Numbered from the stretch's first letter, positions 23,521-40,200 are shown. The stretch: 64,000 bases of DNA from Benincasa hispida (GCF_009727055.1 NC_052357.1:5531065-5595064), one strand, 5' to 3'. Made by a program: numbers and translations. Notes: generated by a model from the sequence alone, not told the origin.

Positions 23521-25012
23521 GGTTGCATTATAATGCCCCTGAACTTTACACTTTGTGTCAAAAATGCCCTTGAAGTTTCAAATGTTTCAAAAATACTCTT
23601 AAACTTAAAAAAAATACCTTTGTCGTTAGTTTTGGATGGAAACCATTAAAGTTTTGTTTCAAAAATACTCCTGAACTTTCAGAATGTTTCAAAAATACCC
23701 TTGACTTAATAAAAGTTCAAAAATACCTCAACTGTTAGTATTGGAACAAAAATCGTTAATTTTTCGTGACAAAAATGACTTTAAAAATTTTAAATATATA
23801 TATATATTAAAAAATGCTCCTACTGATCAATTTGTTTGAAGTTTTTTTAAATTCGAAAAGAACCAATTTTAAAATAAATTATATATTTCTTTTCTTTCCA
23901 TATAACTACTCTCATATCTCTCTTGATTTTTCAATTCTTAATTTATACCATTTTTCTTAATAACCAAAATTTTAAGTCAAAACATAAAATTTCACAAAAT
24001 TTCAAAAAAAACAAAATCTCTTCTTGAAACATACCAAAACAATAAATAGTCAAATAAAAAAGTATCAACCTAAATCAAGTTGGTTCTTAGGAATTTAATA
24101 TCTACTTTAGTTCTTAGATAGGTTATCGACCAAAAGAAGCTGTCGGGACGTTTCAGATGCAATTCGGGCTTAAATGAAGCAATTAGCAAGCAACAGGGAG
24201 GCAAAACGATGAAATTGAGTAAGGGGAGACATGACATTGTGCAAGTGCTACGACACTTGTGCCCCACCATTCGTAGAGACAGTCTGCTAGCAAGCGTTGC
24301 AATCCTGCCCTGTAGCGCCGCATCGCTCTTCATTTGATATGCGTGCATGAAGAGACACTCTTTCCAATTTGCTCTCTAAGTCGCTTCGTGAGAGGGCATT
24401 CAACATCATAGCTTTTTGGTATGTTCTCGTTGCCGAGAAAATTGGTGTAAGCTAAAAATTGAAAAATTAAGAGAAATATAAGAGTATATATATGTACAAT
24501 AAATAGTCAAATAAAATCGTTTTGGTATGTTTCAAGAGTAGATTTTGATTTTGGAATTGTGTGAATTTGGTATTTTATGTTTTAACTTATAATTTTTATT
24601 TTTTTGTTTTGGTTGTTAAAAATATTGGTGTAAGTTAAGAATTGAAAAATTAAGAGAAATATGATATTACATATATCAAAAAAATGAGGATATTTATATA
24701 ATTTATTTAAAAATTGGTTTTTTCGAACTTAAGAAAGCGTGAAACAAATTGATTATGAGCATTTTTTTAATTTTTAAAGTCATTTTTGTCCCAAGAATTA
24801 ACGATTTTTGTTCAATACTGAAGGTGAAGGTATTTTTGAATTTTTATTAAGTTGAGAGTATTTTTGAAACATTTTGAAAGTTTAGAGATATTTTTTAAAC
24901 AAAATTTTAATGGTTTACATCTTAAACTAATAACACGAGTATTATTTGAGCTCTTCTTTAAAGTTGAAGAATATTTTTGAAACTTTTTCAGGAAGATTTT
25001 TTATAATTTATC
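23521..25012. mobile_element. Fold-back element with ~450-bp inverted arms
   Basis: The left arm (23530-24060) carries TTTCAAAAATACTCC, CGTTAATTTTTCG and AAACATACCAAAACAATAAATAG. The right arm (24490-25010) carries the same words in inverted order (GGTATGTTTCAAGAGTAG, AATTAACGATTTTTGTTC, GAGTATTTTTGAAAC). The arms have diverged but pair over most of their length. The loop (about 24065-24480) is GC-richer and unlike its surroundings; a minus-strand ORF in it (24348-24070) has no recognised domain. The right border lies about 500 bp upstream of the alanine aminotransferase start codon. Confidence 0.7.
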
Positions 25013-25384
25013 CTATTTTTTAAAAAGAAAGAAATCTTCTCTAAGAGTAAAAAAAGAAAAGAAAAAAGTGGGGAAAACCCGCCGTTCGCGCCTCAGTTGG
25101 TGTTGAAGAAAAGGGGAACTACCATAACAAAAAAATTGAGATTCTAAAATCAGTGGCATGGTTTGGTATGGAAGAAACTGGAATGGGCATTAATGGCGGA
25201 ATGGAAGAAGGAACGATGAGAAGAAGAAGCGTTGCTTTTCCGTCTCGGAATTAGATTCAAACTGCATATTGATGTTGCAATCCATGTGCGTCTCCGAGAC
25301 GACTTCGTCAGCTTCGACAGTGACAAAAGCATACGCGTGCAGCCATGGAGGAACCTTCCTTTTCTTGCGCCCCAATAAATTTCG

Positions 25385-25513
25385 ACGCGGAAGTTCGAGC
25401 TCTGCAACTTCCAACCATTTTTGTCTCTTCTCTTCAACCAAACCATCACCTACAGCAGCAGCTCTTCATCCTTTCTGTCTCTCTTCTCTTCATACGCTTC
25501 TTCGTCCTTGCTT
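25385..25513 (+). other. Transit-peptide-like open extension upstream of the AlaAT start
   Basis: In frame with the alanine aminotransferase ATG, sequence is open from 25379 (after TAA at 25376-25378) and has no ATG. Starting at the ACG at 25385 it would read (T)RKFELCNFQPFLSL, then a serine-rich stretch with SSSSSSFLSLFSSYASSS, and join the ATG at 25514. Arg/Ser-rich, acid-poor sequence beginning MR(K/R)F is what mitochondrial alanine aminotransferases of plants usually show. Here the expected ATG is ACG. It may be 5' UTR, a lost presequence, a non-AUG start or a base error. Confidence 0.45.
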
Positions 25514-29776
<4,263 letters not shown>

Positions 29777-30000
29777 AGCTCTTGGGACTCCTGTGTATCA
29801 AGGTGTAGTCAAATTCCCCTTACTTCTTGATGGCAACTAAGATGACTGTGTGTTATGCTTTTTTTTCAGTTAAGGAATAATGTGGGGTTGGTGGTGGTGG
29901 TTACCTAAACAATTTACCATGGCACAGAATCTCTCTGTGCCCCAAATTTTGATTGTTCAGCAAAGCATCTTATCTTTAAATAGAAAATAAAAACAACAAA
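29777..30000 (+). other. 3' UTR region of the alanine aminotransferase gene
   Basis: Follows the TAA at 29774-29776. An AATAAA-like run (GAAAATAAAAAC, near 29980-29993) is a plausible poly(A) signal. The exact cleavage site cannot be read from sequence alone. Confidence 0.5.
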
Positions 30001-31652
30001 GCAGTTACAAGCATACAAGGCTAATTGTAAGGCAACACATGAAGAAAATCTTGAAACCAGATTTTTTTTCTTTTTATTATTTTTGGGTGGAGTTTTGAAC
30101 TTTGGACTTCGTGGAAAGAAATTGAGTTGTAACCTTTTGGGATTTCTTTGGTAGGTTGGAAAATTTAGAAATGACTATATCTAGGTACATCCCGAACATC
30201 ATCTATCTTTATGTATCTTACTCTCATCACACACGTAGAAAAATAGTTAAAATATTTCAAAAAAGAAGTAAGAAGAATTTACCACATGACAAATTGTTAT
30301 TGGACAATTCGGTGGGATGCATAAAGTTAAGTGTTGGGTACTTTAATTTAGAAACAACATGAGAAATTCAAGGAGATTGCCCTAAAAGAGAGGGCAATAG
30401 TTAAATTGAGAAAATTTCTAATATTTTCGTAGCATCGTATTCTCTGTGTTCACGCTATAAATCTACCTTAATAAGTATTTATAGATCCTGCATTGATGTC
30501 AATGGATCTCACCATATTTTTAAAAGTGTGATTGAAGTGGCACACAATAAATGAAGGTAGTACGAAGAATTTTTTATACCATCGTGATATAAGATATTTT
30601 CTCAGTTAAATTGAACTCACTGGGCCATTTTCTGACATTGAACAGAACTTGGTCCAATCCAATTGATGGATAAAAACACATATTAGAAGTTATGTGGGCT
30701 CCTTAATATCCAAAACTATTCCAAGATGTGCCATTTTCTTCAATCTGAAATGTGAATTGTTTGTTTTTGAGGAGACAGAATATTAGAATATTCCAGAAGC
30801 ATCATCAATTCATCATCAATGGGCAGTATGCTCCACACTTTAAAACTCGATCACTTGATTACATGTAGGACTTGCAATCATGGAGTTAAAATGATACCCT
30901 TACTTTTTAAAAAAATAATTCATTAATTCACATGTTATGTTTTTTTATTATTTTTTTTTCTTTTCATTATTTTCCTGTTTCCACTTGAGTTTAGATTTGA
31001 AGCATCTAGAAGAAGTCAAATCTAATATCAAATGGTGGTGTCATTTCAAAGAATGATCAAGAAACTGTTGAATCGGGAAGTAGGGATAAGATCGACGAAG
31101 AAAGTTGAATTGTGCAATTTTGTTTTTTAAGTTGATATCAATATTTGATATTTCAATTTTAGTTTGATTGATGTTTTTCTAAAAAATAATTATAAAAAAC
31201 TATTTAAATTAATAATTGAGTTATTTTCAATCGTGTTTAAATTTATATTCATTTTTAATTGATAACCTTCTTTAAATTTAATTGATATTTATCCAAGACA
31301 TTACAAACATGGATTGATTGTTATCATTGATGTCGAAACTCCGTATATTCGAGAAATTCGCAAACAAAACACTATCTTTTAATTACTCAATCCCATTTGA
31401 CATTATGTAAAGGAAAAAAAAAAGGGCTAATTCATATTTAATCAACTTCTCAAGCATCAATTATCCCCAAAAAAAAAGGGAAAAAGAATTCTCAATTATC
31501 CAATGGGGCGTTTATTCTATATATAATATTAATCAAAAGGTACCTGCCATCTTCCGAGCTCACCCAATTGACAAATGGAATGAGAAATGTTCTCAAATTC
31601 CATATATCAAAAACAAAAAATCCCACTTTTTGAAAAGTTGCAAAATTGTAAT
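30001..31652. other. Intergenic, no gene seen
   Basis: AT-rich spacer downstream of alanine aminotransferase. An ORF at 30156-30362 has no recognisable feature. No repeat borders could be defined. Confidence 0.5.
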
Positions 31653-31700
31653 TATTTTAAATTGTAAAACTGTTGAAAATATTTTAAAAATTAATAAAAT

Positions 31701-34170
31701 TGATGGAGTAAATTAACATGCAGCAGAGAAAATCAGAATTAATAAACACTCTAATTTCACTTCATTTGAGTTCAAAAACTATTTCACAAGAGGGTTTGCT
31801 GAACACAATACCTTTGATGAATCTTCTTCAAAACCAGTTGAGTTCCATGATAAGAAGCTTCAATCTTCAAGTAGATCACCACAAAGGTCTTCTCTACTAT
31901 TCTCTTGCAAGGATTGTGTGGTGGAAACACTAAATTGAGCTGGTTTTGATAGAACGGTTTGTCGAGGGTTTCAAATTCTGCATAATTTTTGTAGAAATTC
32001 TAAATGCATGGCTAATCATTCAGCCTAACACTGCAATTAACTTTCAACATGCAATCTCAAAGCTTGCATGAAGGCCAGCTTCTTCTTCATGAATTTAATA
32101 GAGATTGGGTGGAATTGGATGAATAAGGTGTTTGCACCTTTAGTGGAGATTTCCAACTTTTGGAAATTTCCTTTTTCTTTTTCAAAATGTAATTTATTTG
32201 TTTATTAGTTTTATAAAAATTAATTCAATTAATTAATTTTAGATAAAACTAATTAATTAAACCTTCTAATTAATTTTGTTAATTTAATATCTAATATTAA
32301 ATTAATAAAACACCAATTTCAATAGAACGAATTTAATTTCATATAATTAATATTTAAATCATAATTTAAACATTAATCGATTCTCAATTTTGTTTAAGTT
32401 TGATAAAATTAAACAATTCAATTGTATTGAATACAAGTAATAAAAACCCTAATTGAATTTGAACATTTCAAATTCTAAACCCTAATTTCAAATCTCGTCG
32501 AGATTACTCAATTTACTAATCCAAATTACAAGCTAGTAGAGGGACCTTATGGACCTACAAATCATGAGCTCCAACGATTTGCAATTAATTGATTAAACTC
32601 TTTAAACCGAATAATCACTATTCGTTAACTACCAAGACATTCCAGTATAACTCGATAGTTGAACTTTTCTCACTGTAGATATATTTCTGTCCATTTAACC
32701 ATAGTCAGTAAGTCAATCCTTCACAGGTTGTTTGTATTTACAGTTTGGTCAAAGATTACCTTTTTACCCCTATAAATACATCTTGCTCCTTAAGCTCCCA
32801 CTGATCCTCCATTGAACAATTGATTTATAGTCAAACTTATAAACCATAACCCTCTCTTTCATGAGAGGGTGGGGTCCCGTTGTGCAAGACTAAGCATTAC
32901 TTAAGAAAACAACCTATCTGCTAACTCTAAGTTAGGTAGGAGTGAATTTCATATTGCAAAGCTATGTCCTCAACTGGTCTTATCTCCAAAATGGGAGGCT
33001 TATTGAGCAGTGTTATTGGACTTCTCACCTAGGAGTGTTCGTGTGTTTGGTTGGGTTGGGTTGAATGAATTTTTTAGACCCAACACAATTGTTCGGGTTT
33101 TAAATTTTTTCAACCCAAATAATCCTCCTTAAAAATGAATCCAACCCAACCCAACCATGAAATATTTGGGTTGGGTTAGTTCGGGTTACTCAGGTCATTT
33201 ATTAATTTTTTTTTTATAAAAGTAAGTAAAATGTTAATATGTAAAAATTCGATATAACTATTTTCATATATGAATTAAGATTAACAACTCAATTTCAATT
33301 TATACAATGTATAATCTTTTTTCAAAGTACAAANNNNNNNNNNNNNNNNNNNNAAAAAAAAAAAAAAAAAACATATTTTTAAGAGTTGTTGAAAAATAAA
33401 TTATCCAAAAAACTGATAAAATTAAAAAAAATTAAAAAAAATATATGTATATCTAATTGTACATAAGCAAAAAAAAAAAAAAATTACATTTTAAAGTTAA
33501 TAATAAGTTCGAGTTGATTTGAGTTATTTTAGGTGACCCATGAATCAACCTAACCCATAAAATTTTCATTTATTTGAACCTAACTCAACCCAAAAGAATT
33601 TATAACTCAACCCACGGTTGGGTTGGGTTGATCGATTTTTTCGGGTCATCGGGTTTTTTGAACACCCCTACTCTCACCTATGTAGATCAAAGGATAATCC
33701 CGAATAAACAGGAGTTCATAGTTAGCTCAATATTAAGATTGAGTTATCCTAGGTCATTGAGTTTGAAATAGTCAATTTTAACGGTAAATGGTTGTTATAA
33801 AGAAAAGTGATTATTTCGAGATCCGGTCTTATGCAAACTCATTGCACAAGATGTCCCAACTCACATGTCTCTACATGAATCATTTTTTGATCACATCATT
33901 TGTATCGGTATACAAAATGAGTCGCATCCGATAGTGTCACCAGGATGAGGTAGTCAATCTCATCCATATACTTATAGACCATTTTCAGCTACATACTAAA
34001 ACTTGATCCTCTTTTATGACGCCACTTAAAGTTTAACGTATTTATGTTATAGCCTTGGATTTATTTATTGGATTTTCATAAAAGAATGCAATATTCTCAA
34101 CAATATTTTTATTGATAAATAGAATATGTTAACAATATTTACGAATTGCGAGTTTAAGACATTCCTAACA
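31701..34170 (-). mobile_element. Solo LTR with perfect AAAAT target duplication
   Basis: On the minus strand it starts TGTTAGGAATGTC at 34170 and ends TTTACTCCATCA at 31701. AAAAT occurs at 31696-31700 and 34171-34175, a perfect 5-bp duplication. Internal blocks match the other large LTRs (for example GGGACCTTATGGACCTACAAA near 32540 and the CACCAGGATGAGGTA stretch near 33940). No internal region is attached. A hAT-like element (33030-33670) sits inside; subtracting it and its duplication leaves about 1.82 kb. There are 20 N at 33334-33353, within the inserted element. Confidence 0.85.
33030..33670. mobile_element. Non-autonomous hAT-like element in the solo LTR
   Basis: It begins TAGGAGTGTTCGTGTG and ends TTGAACACCCCTA, giving inverted ends TAGG(A/G)GTGTTC. 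GGTTGGGTTGGGTT / AACCCAACCCAACC blocks follow inside both ends. The flanks are TTCTCACC (33022-33029) and CTCTCACC (33671-33678), 7 of 8 identical. Related LTRs in this window read CACTCTCACCCATACAAATC at the same place without an insert, an in-window empty site. No transposase is encoded. It includes a 20-base assembly gap next to an A run. Confidence 0.82.
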
Positions 34171-34320
34171 AAAATGTCACTGATTAGTGATAGACATTGA
34201 TAGATGTTATATGTGTCTATTCCTGTTTATCACTATAGACAATGACATTTTACTATATTTATAAATAAATTGGTTCATTTTTCTATATTTGAAAACAACT
34301 CATTCTTAAAGATTCTATAG

Positions 34321-35004
34321 ATTTTATACTCTTTCTATTTAATAAAGATCACGCCATTAAATAAATTTTTTTTTTTAATTACATGAATTCCTCACAATTA
34401 TTCAATACTCGTTTTATAACAAACAATAGACTGTGGTAGTATAGAGAAATTTTCCTTAATGCAGAAACAAGGTTATTTTTGTAATTTTGGTAATTATATT
34501 TTGTCGCTTTTATTATTACTGTTATCCTAATGAAGAGTTAATTGGAGTATGAAGCTTTGATAATCTTGTTTATTAAATATAATCATTTCAATCGCATTCA
34601 TTAGCGCCTGACAGTTTAATGCAATACAAAATTTCCTTTTCAATACCAAATTTGCCGTTAAGATAAACTAATCCAATATTTAAACATATTTAAAAGGGGC
34701 CCAACGGAATAAATAAATAAACAAAATTACATTGCGTTTCCACCCAACTTTGAAAAGATGTAGTAGCCAATTACCAGAAACAGAGAAAGAGAATTCGAAT
34801 GGTATAAAAAATTTGTTAAATATCATTTTACTTCGTATATTTTTAATTGTGCAATTTTACTCTCATTAATTCAATTTAGTCTTAAATTTAATCTACAATC
34901 ATAATTTATTGTTGATACTTTTAGATTTTTTTTTGTTATATATTAGTAATTTTACTAAAAATTTCGAAAATATATCTACATGTCGTATTCCATATATGGA
35001 AATT
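34321..35004. other. Intergenic, no gene seen
   Basis: AT-rich spacer with no supported gene or repeat border. Confidence 0.5.
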
Positions 35005-35215
35005 ATTAGGAAAATTGTTTAAAATGACAAAACTATTAAAAATATTTACAAATATAGCAAAATATCATGGTTTATTGGTGATAGACATTGATTGAAATCC
35101 ATAAGTGTCTATATGTATCTAACAATGATGATAGATAAGGACATTTTGCTATATTTGTAAATATTTTGATTCATTTTATTATATTTAAAAACAACTTAAA
35201 TTGTTATTATTATTT
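35005..35215. repeat. MITE-like palindromic repeat, copy 4 (most complete)
   Basis: The left arm TTTAAAATGACAAAACTATT and TTTACAAATATAGCAAAAT is answered by an inverted right arm ATTTTGCTATATTTGTAAAT. The core holds GTGATAGACATTG and inverted ATGATAGATAAGG. About 200 bp, non-coding, roughly 500 bp upstream of the small plastid-protein gene. Confidence 0.65.
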
Positions 35216-35714
35216 AACCAATTTTGGTAAATATTAACTTTTATAGATTAAGTTTAAGATTTATTGAAAAAGCATATATTAAAATTGGACAAGTGAAATT
35301 ACATAAATTAAAATTTGAACAAACGATGAAAATAAAATGTTATTTTAACCTATTTCAATGGGTGAGATGAGATTGGATTCACCGGCAGTAGCAGGTTACA
35401 GGTGGAAGATAAACCACATGGGCCCTCACATTACTATATTAGATTAGATTTATATATTTCATTTATTATAATGCACTATGATGACACTTACATTACCGAT
35501 CTTCAATAATTGGAAATTTTTTTATTTGTAAACAAAAAATTTGGAAATAACACTAGTTCAAATTTAAAAAGAAAAAAAAAAAAAAAAGCATTAAATATAT
35601 GAAGCTTAAAGGGGAAATAGCATAAAACAAATTAGAAAGAGCCCCCACCAAGGAACAGCTTTAAGTTTTTGTTCATTATTCCATCTTCTTCTTGTTTATT
35701 GTAGTCTCAGACTT

Positions 35715-36578
35715 ATGGCAATAACTTCTTGTTGTTGTTCTTCTTCTTCTTTCAATGTCTCTCTTTTGAAATCTGGTCTTTCAGTTTCAGTTAAGCCTAT
35801 TAGCAGAATTTGGATGCTTCAACCTACAAGATTTCCTCTCAAGAACTCACTTCCACTGCAGATCAGATCTTCCATTAAGAACAAGGTCAACCTCTTCTCC
35901 TTTCATTTTCTGTTCATGTTCTTCATCATATCATCTTCTCTCTCTCTTTCTCACATTCTTCTTTCATATCTTTTTTAATGTAAGTAATTGTTTTGATGGA
36001 ACCTTATCCTCTACCTCTACTGAAGATTGACGATTGATACACGATCCAAGCTAATATCTTTACTACTAACAAATAACGTGAATAGTTAATACGATGCGTC
36101 GTTCTACTTTTATGAATCATTAAATCCTAGAAATATTGATCAGTACCTAATTGCCAAGTTCAACGAAAAACTAACAGGTTTTCGAGGATCAATCGGAGGG
36201 AGTGATTTGTTATGCAGATGAGAACGGGGAGATCATCTGCGAAGGATATGATGAGGGCCCTCGGATTCACCAAAGCCTTCCCGAAAAAGGGAACCATCAA
36301 AGGTAAATGAATCAATATTCTAAACCTACCCCAAAGTTCTGATTATAAAAAAAAAAAAGGGGGAGAGAGAGAGATTTTCTGGAAGCTGTAAGATTGATGT
36401 GTTCTTGTTTATTGATCTGTGTTTTTTGGCCACAATTAGAGAGACAGAGATTATTGATCTACTAAAACAAAGTTGGATTCATCTAGGAAAAGCTGGTGGG
36501 GGAGAGCTAAGCCATGCTGAAAAAGGTGTAGCTGTTAAAAAAGACTTTAATGCTAATGGCTTCAACTCCTTATGCTAA
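35715..36578 (+). CDS. Small plastid-type protein, MEE14/CBP1-like, 3 exons
   Basis: Exons 35715-35885, 36178-36302 and 36440-36578 (GT-AG, phases 0 and 2) encode 144 aa. Residues 1-57 are Ser/Arg-rich with almost no acidic residues, as in a chloroplast transit peptide. The conserved body reads VFEDQSEGVICYADENGEII, CEGYDEGPR, then EIIDLLKQSWIHL and AEKGVAVKKDFNANGFN. This matches my memory of the plant MEE14 family (CCG-binding protein 1, implicated in Arabidopsis female gametophyte and embryo development), but the name is an inference. The third exon is easy to miss: reading through the second donor hits TAA at 36304-36306 and gives a 99-residue protein without the EIIDLL half. The 3' UTR runs to about 36720, towards the convergent FAB1 gene. 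Confidence 0.8.
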
Positions 36579-37251
36579 TCTAAATATGGTCCACTCTTTT
36601 GGATCATACTCAAATATAAAGTTGAATGTATGTACTTGTTATGTCCAATGTAAACAGGCATTGTTTTTTAATAATATAGTTCTATATCCTGTTTAAGTAA
36701 GGTGTAAACAGACCTTGTTTTAATTTGAGTAATTTTTAGTAGATCTACTTACTTCTGGATCTGAACCACTTAATCAAATGCACTGCCCTAAAATTGCATT
36801 TTTTTTTTCCTGAATTAATCCAATTCTTAAACTACTGAAGTTTGAGATGATGATGGCTGATGTGTGATAAGATTGAAAATTTAGTTTCAATGATGTTGGA
36901 ACTGAAGTAACTTATCTTGTAAAGTACAACATATGGAGGTAATGTGTTTTTTTGGAAGCATAAGACATTGATAAGGGGAACAGAAGCTATACACTGTATA
37001 TCTAACTACAACACTACCTATTTTATACAGAGATCTTAATCAAGAGGTTAACTAATATTGTACCTCCTTTTTCTTAATGGCTTTAACAGCCTTCTTTCAC
37101 ACCTCCTAAGAATTATCATCACCTCCTCTTGCTCTTCAACAATGAAATTCAGACCAAAAGAAAAAAGGGGGAAAAGAATCTACCTAAAAGAATCAATTTA
37201 CTCAATGAACAAAAAGTGAGAGGTTGTACTCTGAGATTCACTCACATCTAT
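36579..37251. other. Convergent 3' UTRs of the MEE14-like and FAB1 genes
   Basis: Holds the 3' ends of two convergent transcripts. Poly(A) signals are not sharp on either strand. An ORF at 37129-37536 (+) is antisense to FAB1 exon 11 and is not supported. Confidence 0.45.
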
Positions 37252-40200
37252 CTACAACGTAACAGAAACAGCATCAGATTTTCCATCCGCCATGTTCTCG
37301 TCACCAAAATCAGACTGAGACTGGCTCGGAACGATAGACTGCGGAAACCATTGGTCTGGGACCATCAGGAAGTAGGTTGTCATTGCTTTTCTGAACCTCT
37401 TCTTGTATTCCTTGGGGGAGATCACTGTTGGAGACGAGTTCTTTGCCCCACCAAGAATGCCGGTAGCCTTTACCCAAGTCTCGAGGTGCTTGTCCCACGT
37501 GTACTGTCTCACGAAATCGATGATCCCGATTACTAGTTCATGTTTCTCCTCGTCCACCCCAACCAGCAACGAGTAGTCCATCACGCCGATTGACTACATT
37601 ACCACAGGTTAAACAGTGCGTGAGAATGTGTTGGAAGATCGTTTACGAACATCAAGCAAATACACATACTGATAAACTTACGGCAAGAAATGAAGTATCA
37701 TTCCAGACAGCTCTCTCCAACAATCGTTTTGCTTTGTTTCCAACGAAAATTGGAGAAGTTCGCATTGCTTCAATCAAGTTTTGGTCCAACAGAACTTTGT
37801 TATTCCCAGTTGAATCAGCATTATAGCGTGATCTTGAGGATCCTTTGAGATCATAAAGTCGCGAAACATTCCTTCTAAACAGAAGATTCTCCATAACCAG
37901 AACGTCCATCTTTGATTCTTTACCTCCCTTAAGATGTTTTGCCGTAACCTTCCACCATGGAACCAACAACAAACAGTAAATTTCAGAGAAGAAAACCTCT
38001 CAATTATCAAAAGTTTAACCATTGTAGGCTAATTGAAATGGCTTCAAACATCCGTATAAAATTCTTATGCTTCGTTTATTCTTATGCTTCGTTTCTAGAT
38101 TTTTCTTCTTAAAGATAATTAGTACCTGTAGTCCATTTTAGGATCAAATTGTGTTCCAAAAGTAGGAAAAAAAAATTTTCATTTTCATTTCATCATCTCT
38201 TCCATTTAGCCGTCAAAAGATGAATTGACCATTTATAACAGACTATTATCAATCTATCTTGAAGAGTTAACTTTTCTCGAGTCCTGGAAAACTCTCTAAA
38301 CATTGTTACAATTTCACAACCTGATTATGTAATAAAGCTAAAGGATTAGAGGTACCTGATAGATTCCAAGAATTTTTGCTAGGCATGTAGGACTTCTCGT
38401 ACCAATTGATTCAGACAAATACTTGAAATATTCAGGTGCAAATTTAATGAATGACTCCAGTTCAGTCTTGGTGACTTGCTTAATAATAAAACGATCGTCC
38501 AATGTTTTGGCAAAGAACACATTACTCTTACCACCTTGGGCTCCCCACTTCTTACAACGACTAAGAGACTTTACAAAATCAAGTTCTGAACAACAAATCC
38601 TCCTCAAAGCTTCAAATCGTTTTGCATAGTAACAGGTAACAGAATATTTTACTCCACCATGTGGGCCATATTCTTCAAAAAAAATTCTGGGATTAAGGGA
38701 CTTTGGGTATAAGAGTGGATCCAAACTAATAGAGGTACGAGATCCAGAGATGGATGAAACAGTGTCATCTGAAGGTCCCATACTTTTAGACGTATCAAAG
38801 GAGAAATCATCAGAGGACTGGAAAAATGAGTCTGTGTAAGATAAGGCAGGCAACGAATCACCACAATCTCTCAGTTTTTCTGCCTCATCAATCAACTGGG
38901 AATGATATTCTGGTGACATTAGAGAGTAAGCTATAATACTTGAGGGTTCATCATCATAGACCGGAACAACAGTTTCATTTACGCCAAGAGGCAAGAACAG
39001 TCTAGCTCCACCTTGAAACTCTAGCTCCCAGAATGAAGACAGAAAGACAGGATTGTGTTTAGCTAGTGCTTCAAGTTTCTGACCACTAGCTAGAAAATTT
39101 TCATTAAATAAATAATAAAAGTTTGAGAAAGCCGTCTCTAAGTGGCCTTCAAAGTCTTCTGTATCCTCAAGTGCCTTTGAAGGAAGCGACTGAGAAACAG
39201 CATGGGTAACCCTGTCCCCATTCTGATCTTCAGAACGATCATTCCATATGGTAATATCGGTGCCTGATGAATTGGACAAAATATGGGAATTATCTTTTGT
39301 TATTCCAACTACTGAACCATTTTCACCTGTCCATGCAGCCTCGAGTGTATCTGATAAACTCACCATCCTAGAAAACTGCCCATCAGCCTGAGCTGAATGA
39401 AAATATGTCTTTGATTCTAGGGGTTCAGATGGAGGACTAATGCTCGTGCTGCATAAATGTTCTTTATCTGGATCTGAATCTCCAACTTCTTCAACTTGAA
39501 TGTCAGGTTGAACCGAGCTGGTAACAAATTCCTTACCATTACTTGGGCCTTCATTACACTGTTGATAGACAAGACGAGAGTCAGAGGATTTAAGGTCTTC
39601 AACCAATTTGCTGTTGGTGCTAATTTCAGAGAGCTTCTCGCTATCAACCACAAGTCTCTCTTCAGATTCTGCATTAAAGCTGCCAGCAGAGTTCCCGTTA
39701 TCTAAACTGGCTGCTTGGATCAATTGCTGGTCCCATACATAAGCTTGAATTAGTAACTTCCTACGCAGGTAGTTGATCTCAAGAATGTCCACAGCACCCT
39801 GGCCCTGTTTTCCTTCCCCATTCATAGTTTTATGGAGTGATTCCTTGACCACAAGCATCAGAACCAACTAAATTAGCAAGAAATTAGATATTGTCCACAT
39901 GAACTTTAAATGTAATGATTTTTATATTTTCAAATATAAGAAACAATTGTGGTTTTTGAGATACAAGAAAAGATCTTCATGAACACGTCAGTTAGTATCA
40001 CTGAGAATAATAGATGTATACATTAAATTTCAAAAAGGGAAAAAAATCACTGAGGACATATTTACTTCTCAGGTTTGTTTTAATTTCTATTTGACAAAAT
40101 GTAATCAGGGCATACATCAAATCTTTCAAGGCATATGCACCACACAGTAAAACGGCAGGCGTTCAACAACTTTGATCCATCCCAGTTCTTAAAAGATACA

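Larger units (their letters stand above)
31653..34320. repeat. MITE-like repeat, copy 3, split by a solo LTR
   Basis: The left piece (31653-31700, TTTTAAATTGTAAAACTG ... AATAAAAT) aligns with the left arm of copy 4 (TTTAAAATGACAAAACTATT ... AGCAAAAT). The right piece (34171-34320) continues with GTCACTGATTAGTGATAGAC, a core, and an ATTTTACTATATTTATAAATA arm. The junction carries AAAAT on both sides, the target duplication of the inserted LTR. About 150-200 bp remain once the insert is removed. Confidence 0.65.

Noticed and set aside
24070..24348. 92-aa minus-strand ORF in the loop of the fold-back element
   Set aside because: Considered as a captured gene piece because of its higher GC, but it has no recognisable domain and no splice-site context.
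35715..35978. Single-exon reading of the small plastid-protein gene (87 aa, hydrophobic tail)
   Set aside because: The tail after residue 57 comes from reading into intron 1 (GGTCAACC... donor). Splicing gives a conserved body with CEGYDEGPR and EIIDLL motifs.
37129..37536. 135-aa plus-strand ORF antisense to FAB1 exon 11
   Set aside because: The minus strand at the same place encodes the conserved end of the PIPK domain (GVMDYSLLVG, TTYFLMVPDQW); the plus frame has no feature of its own.
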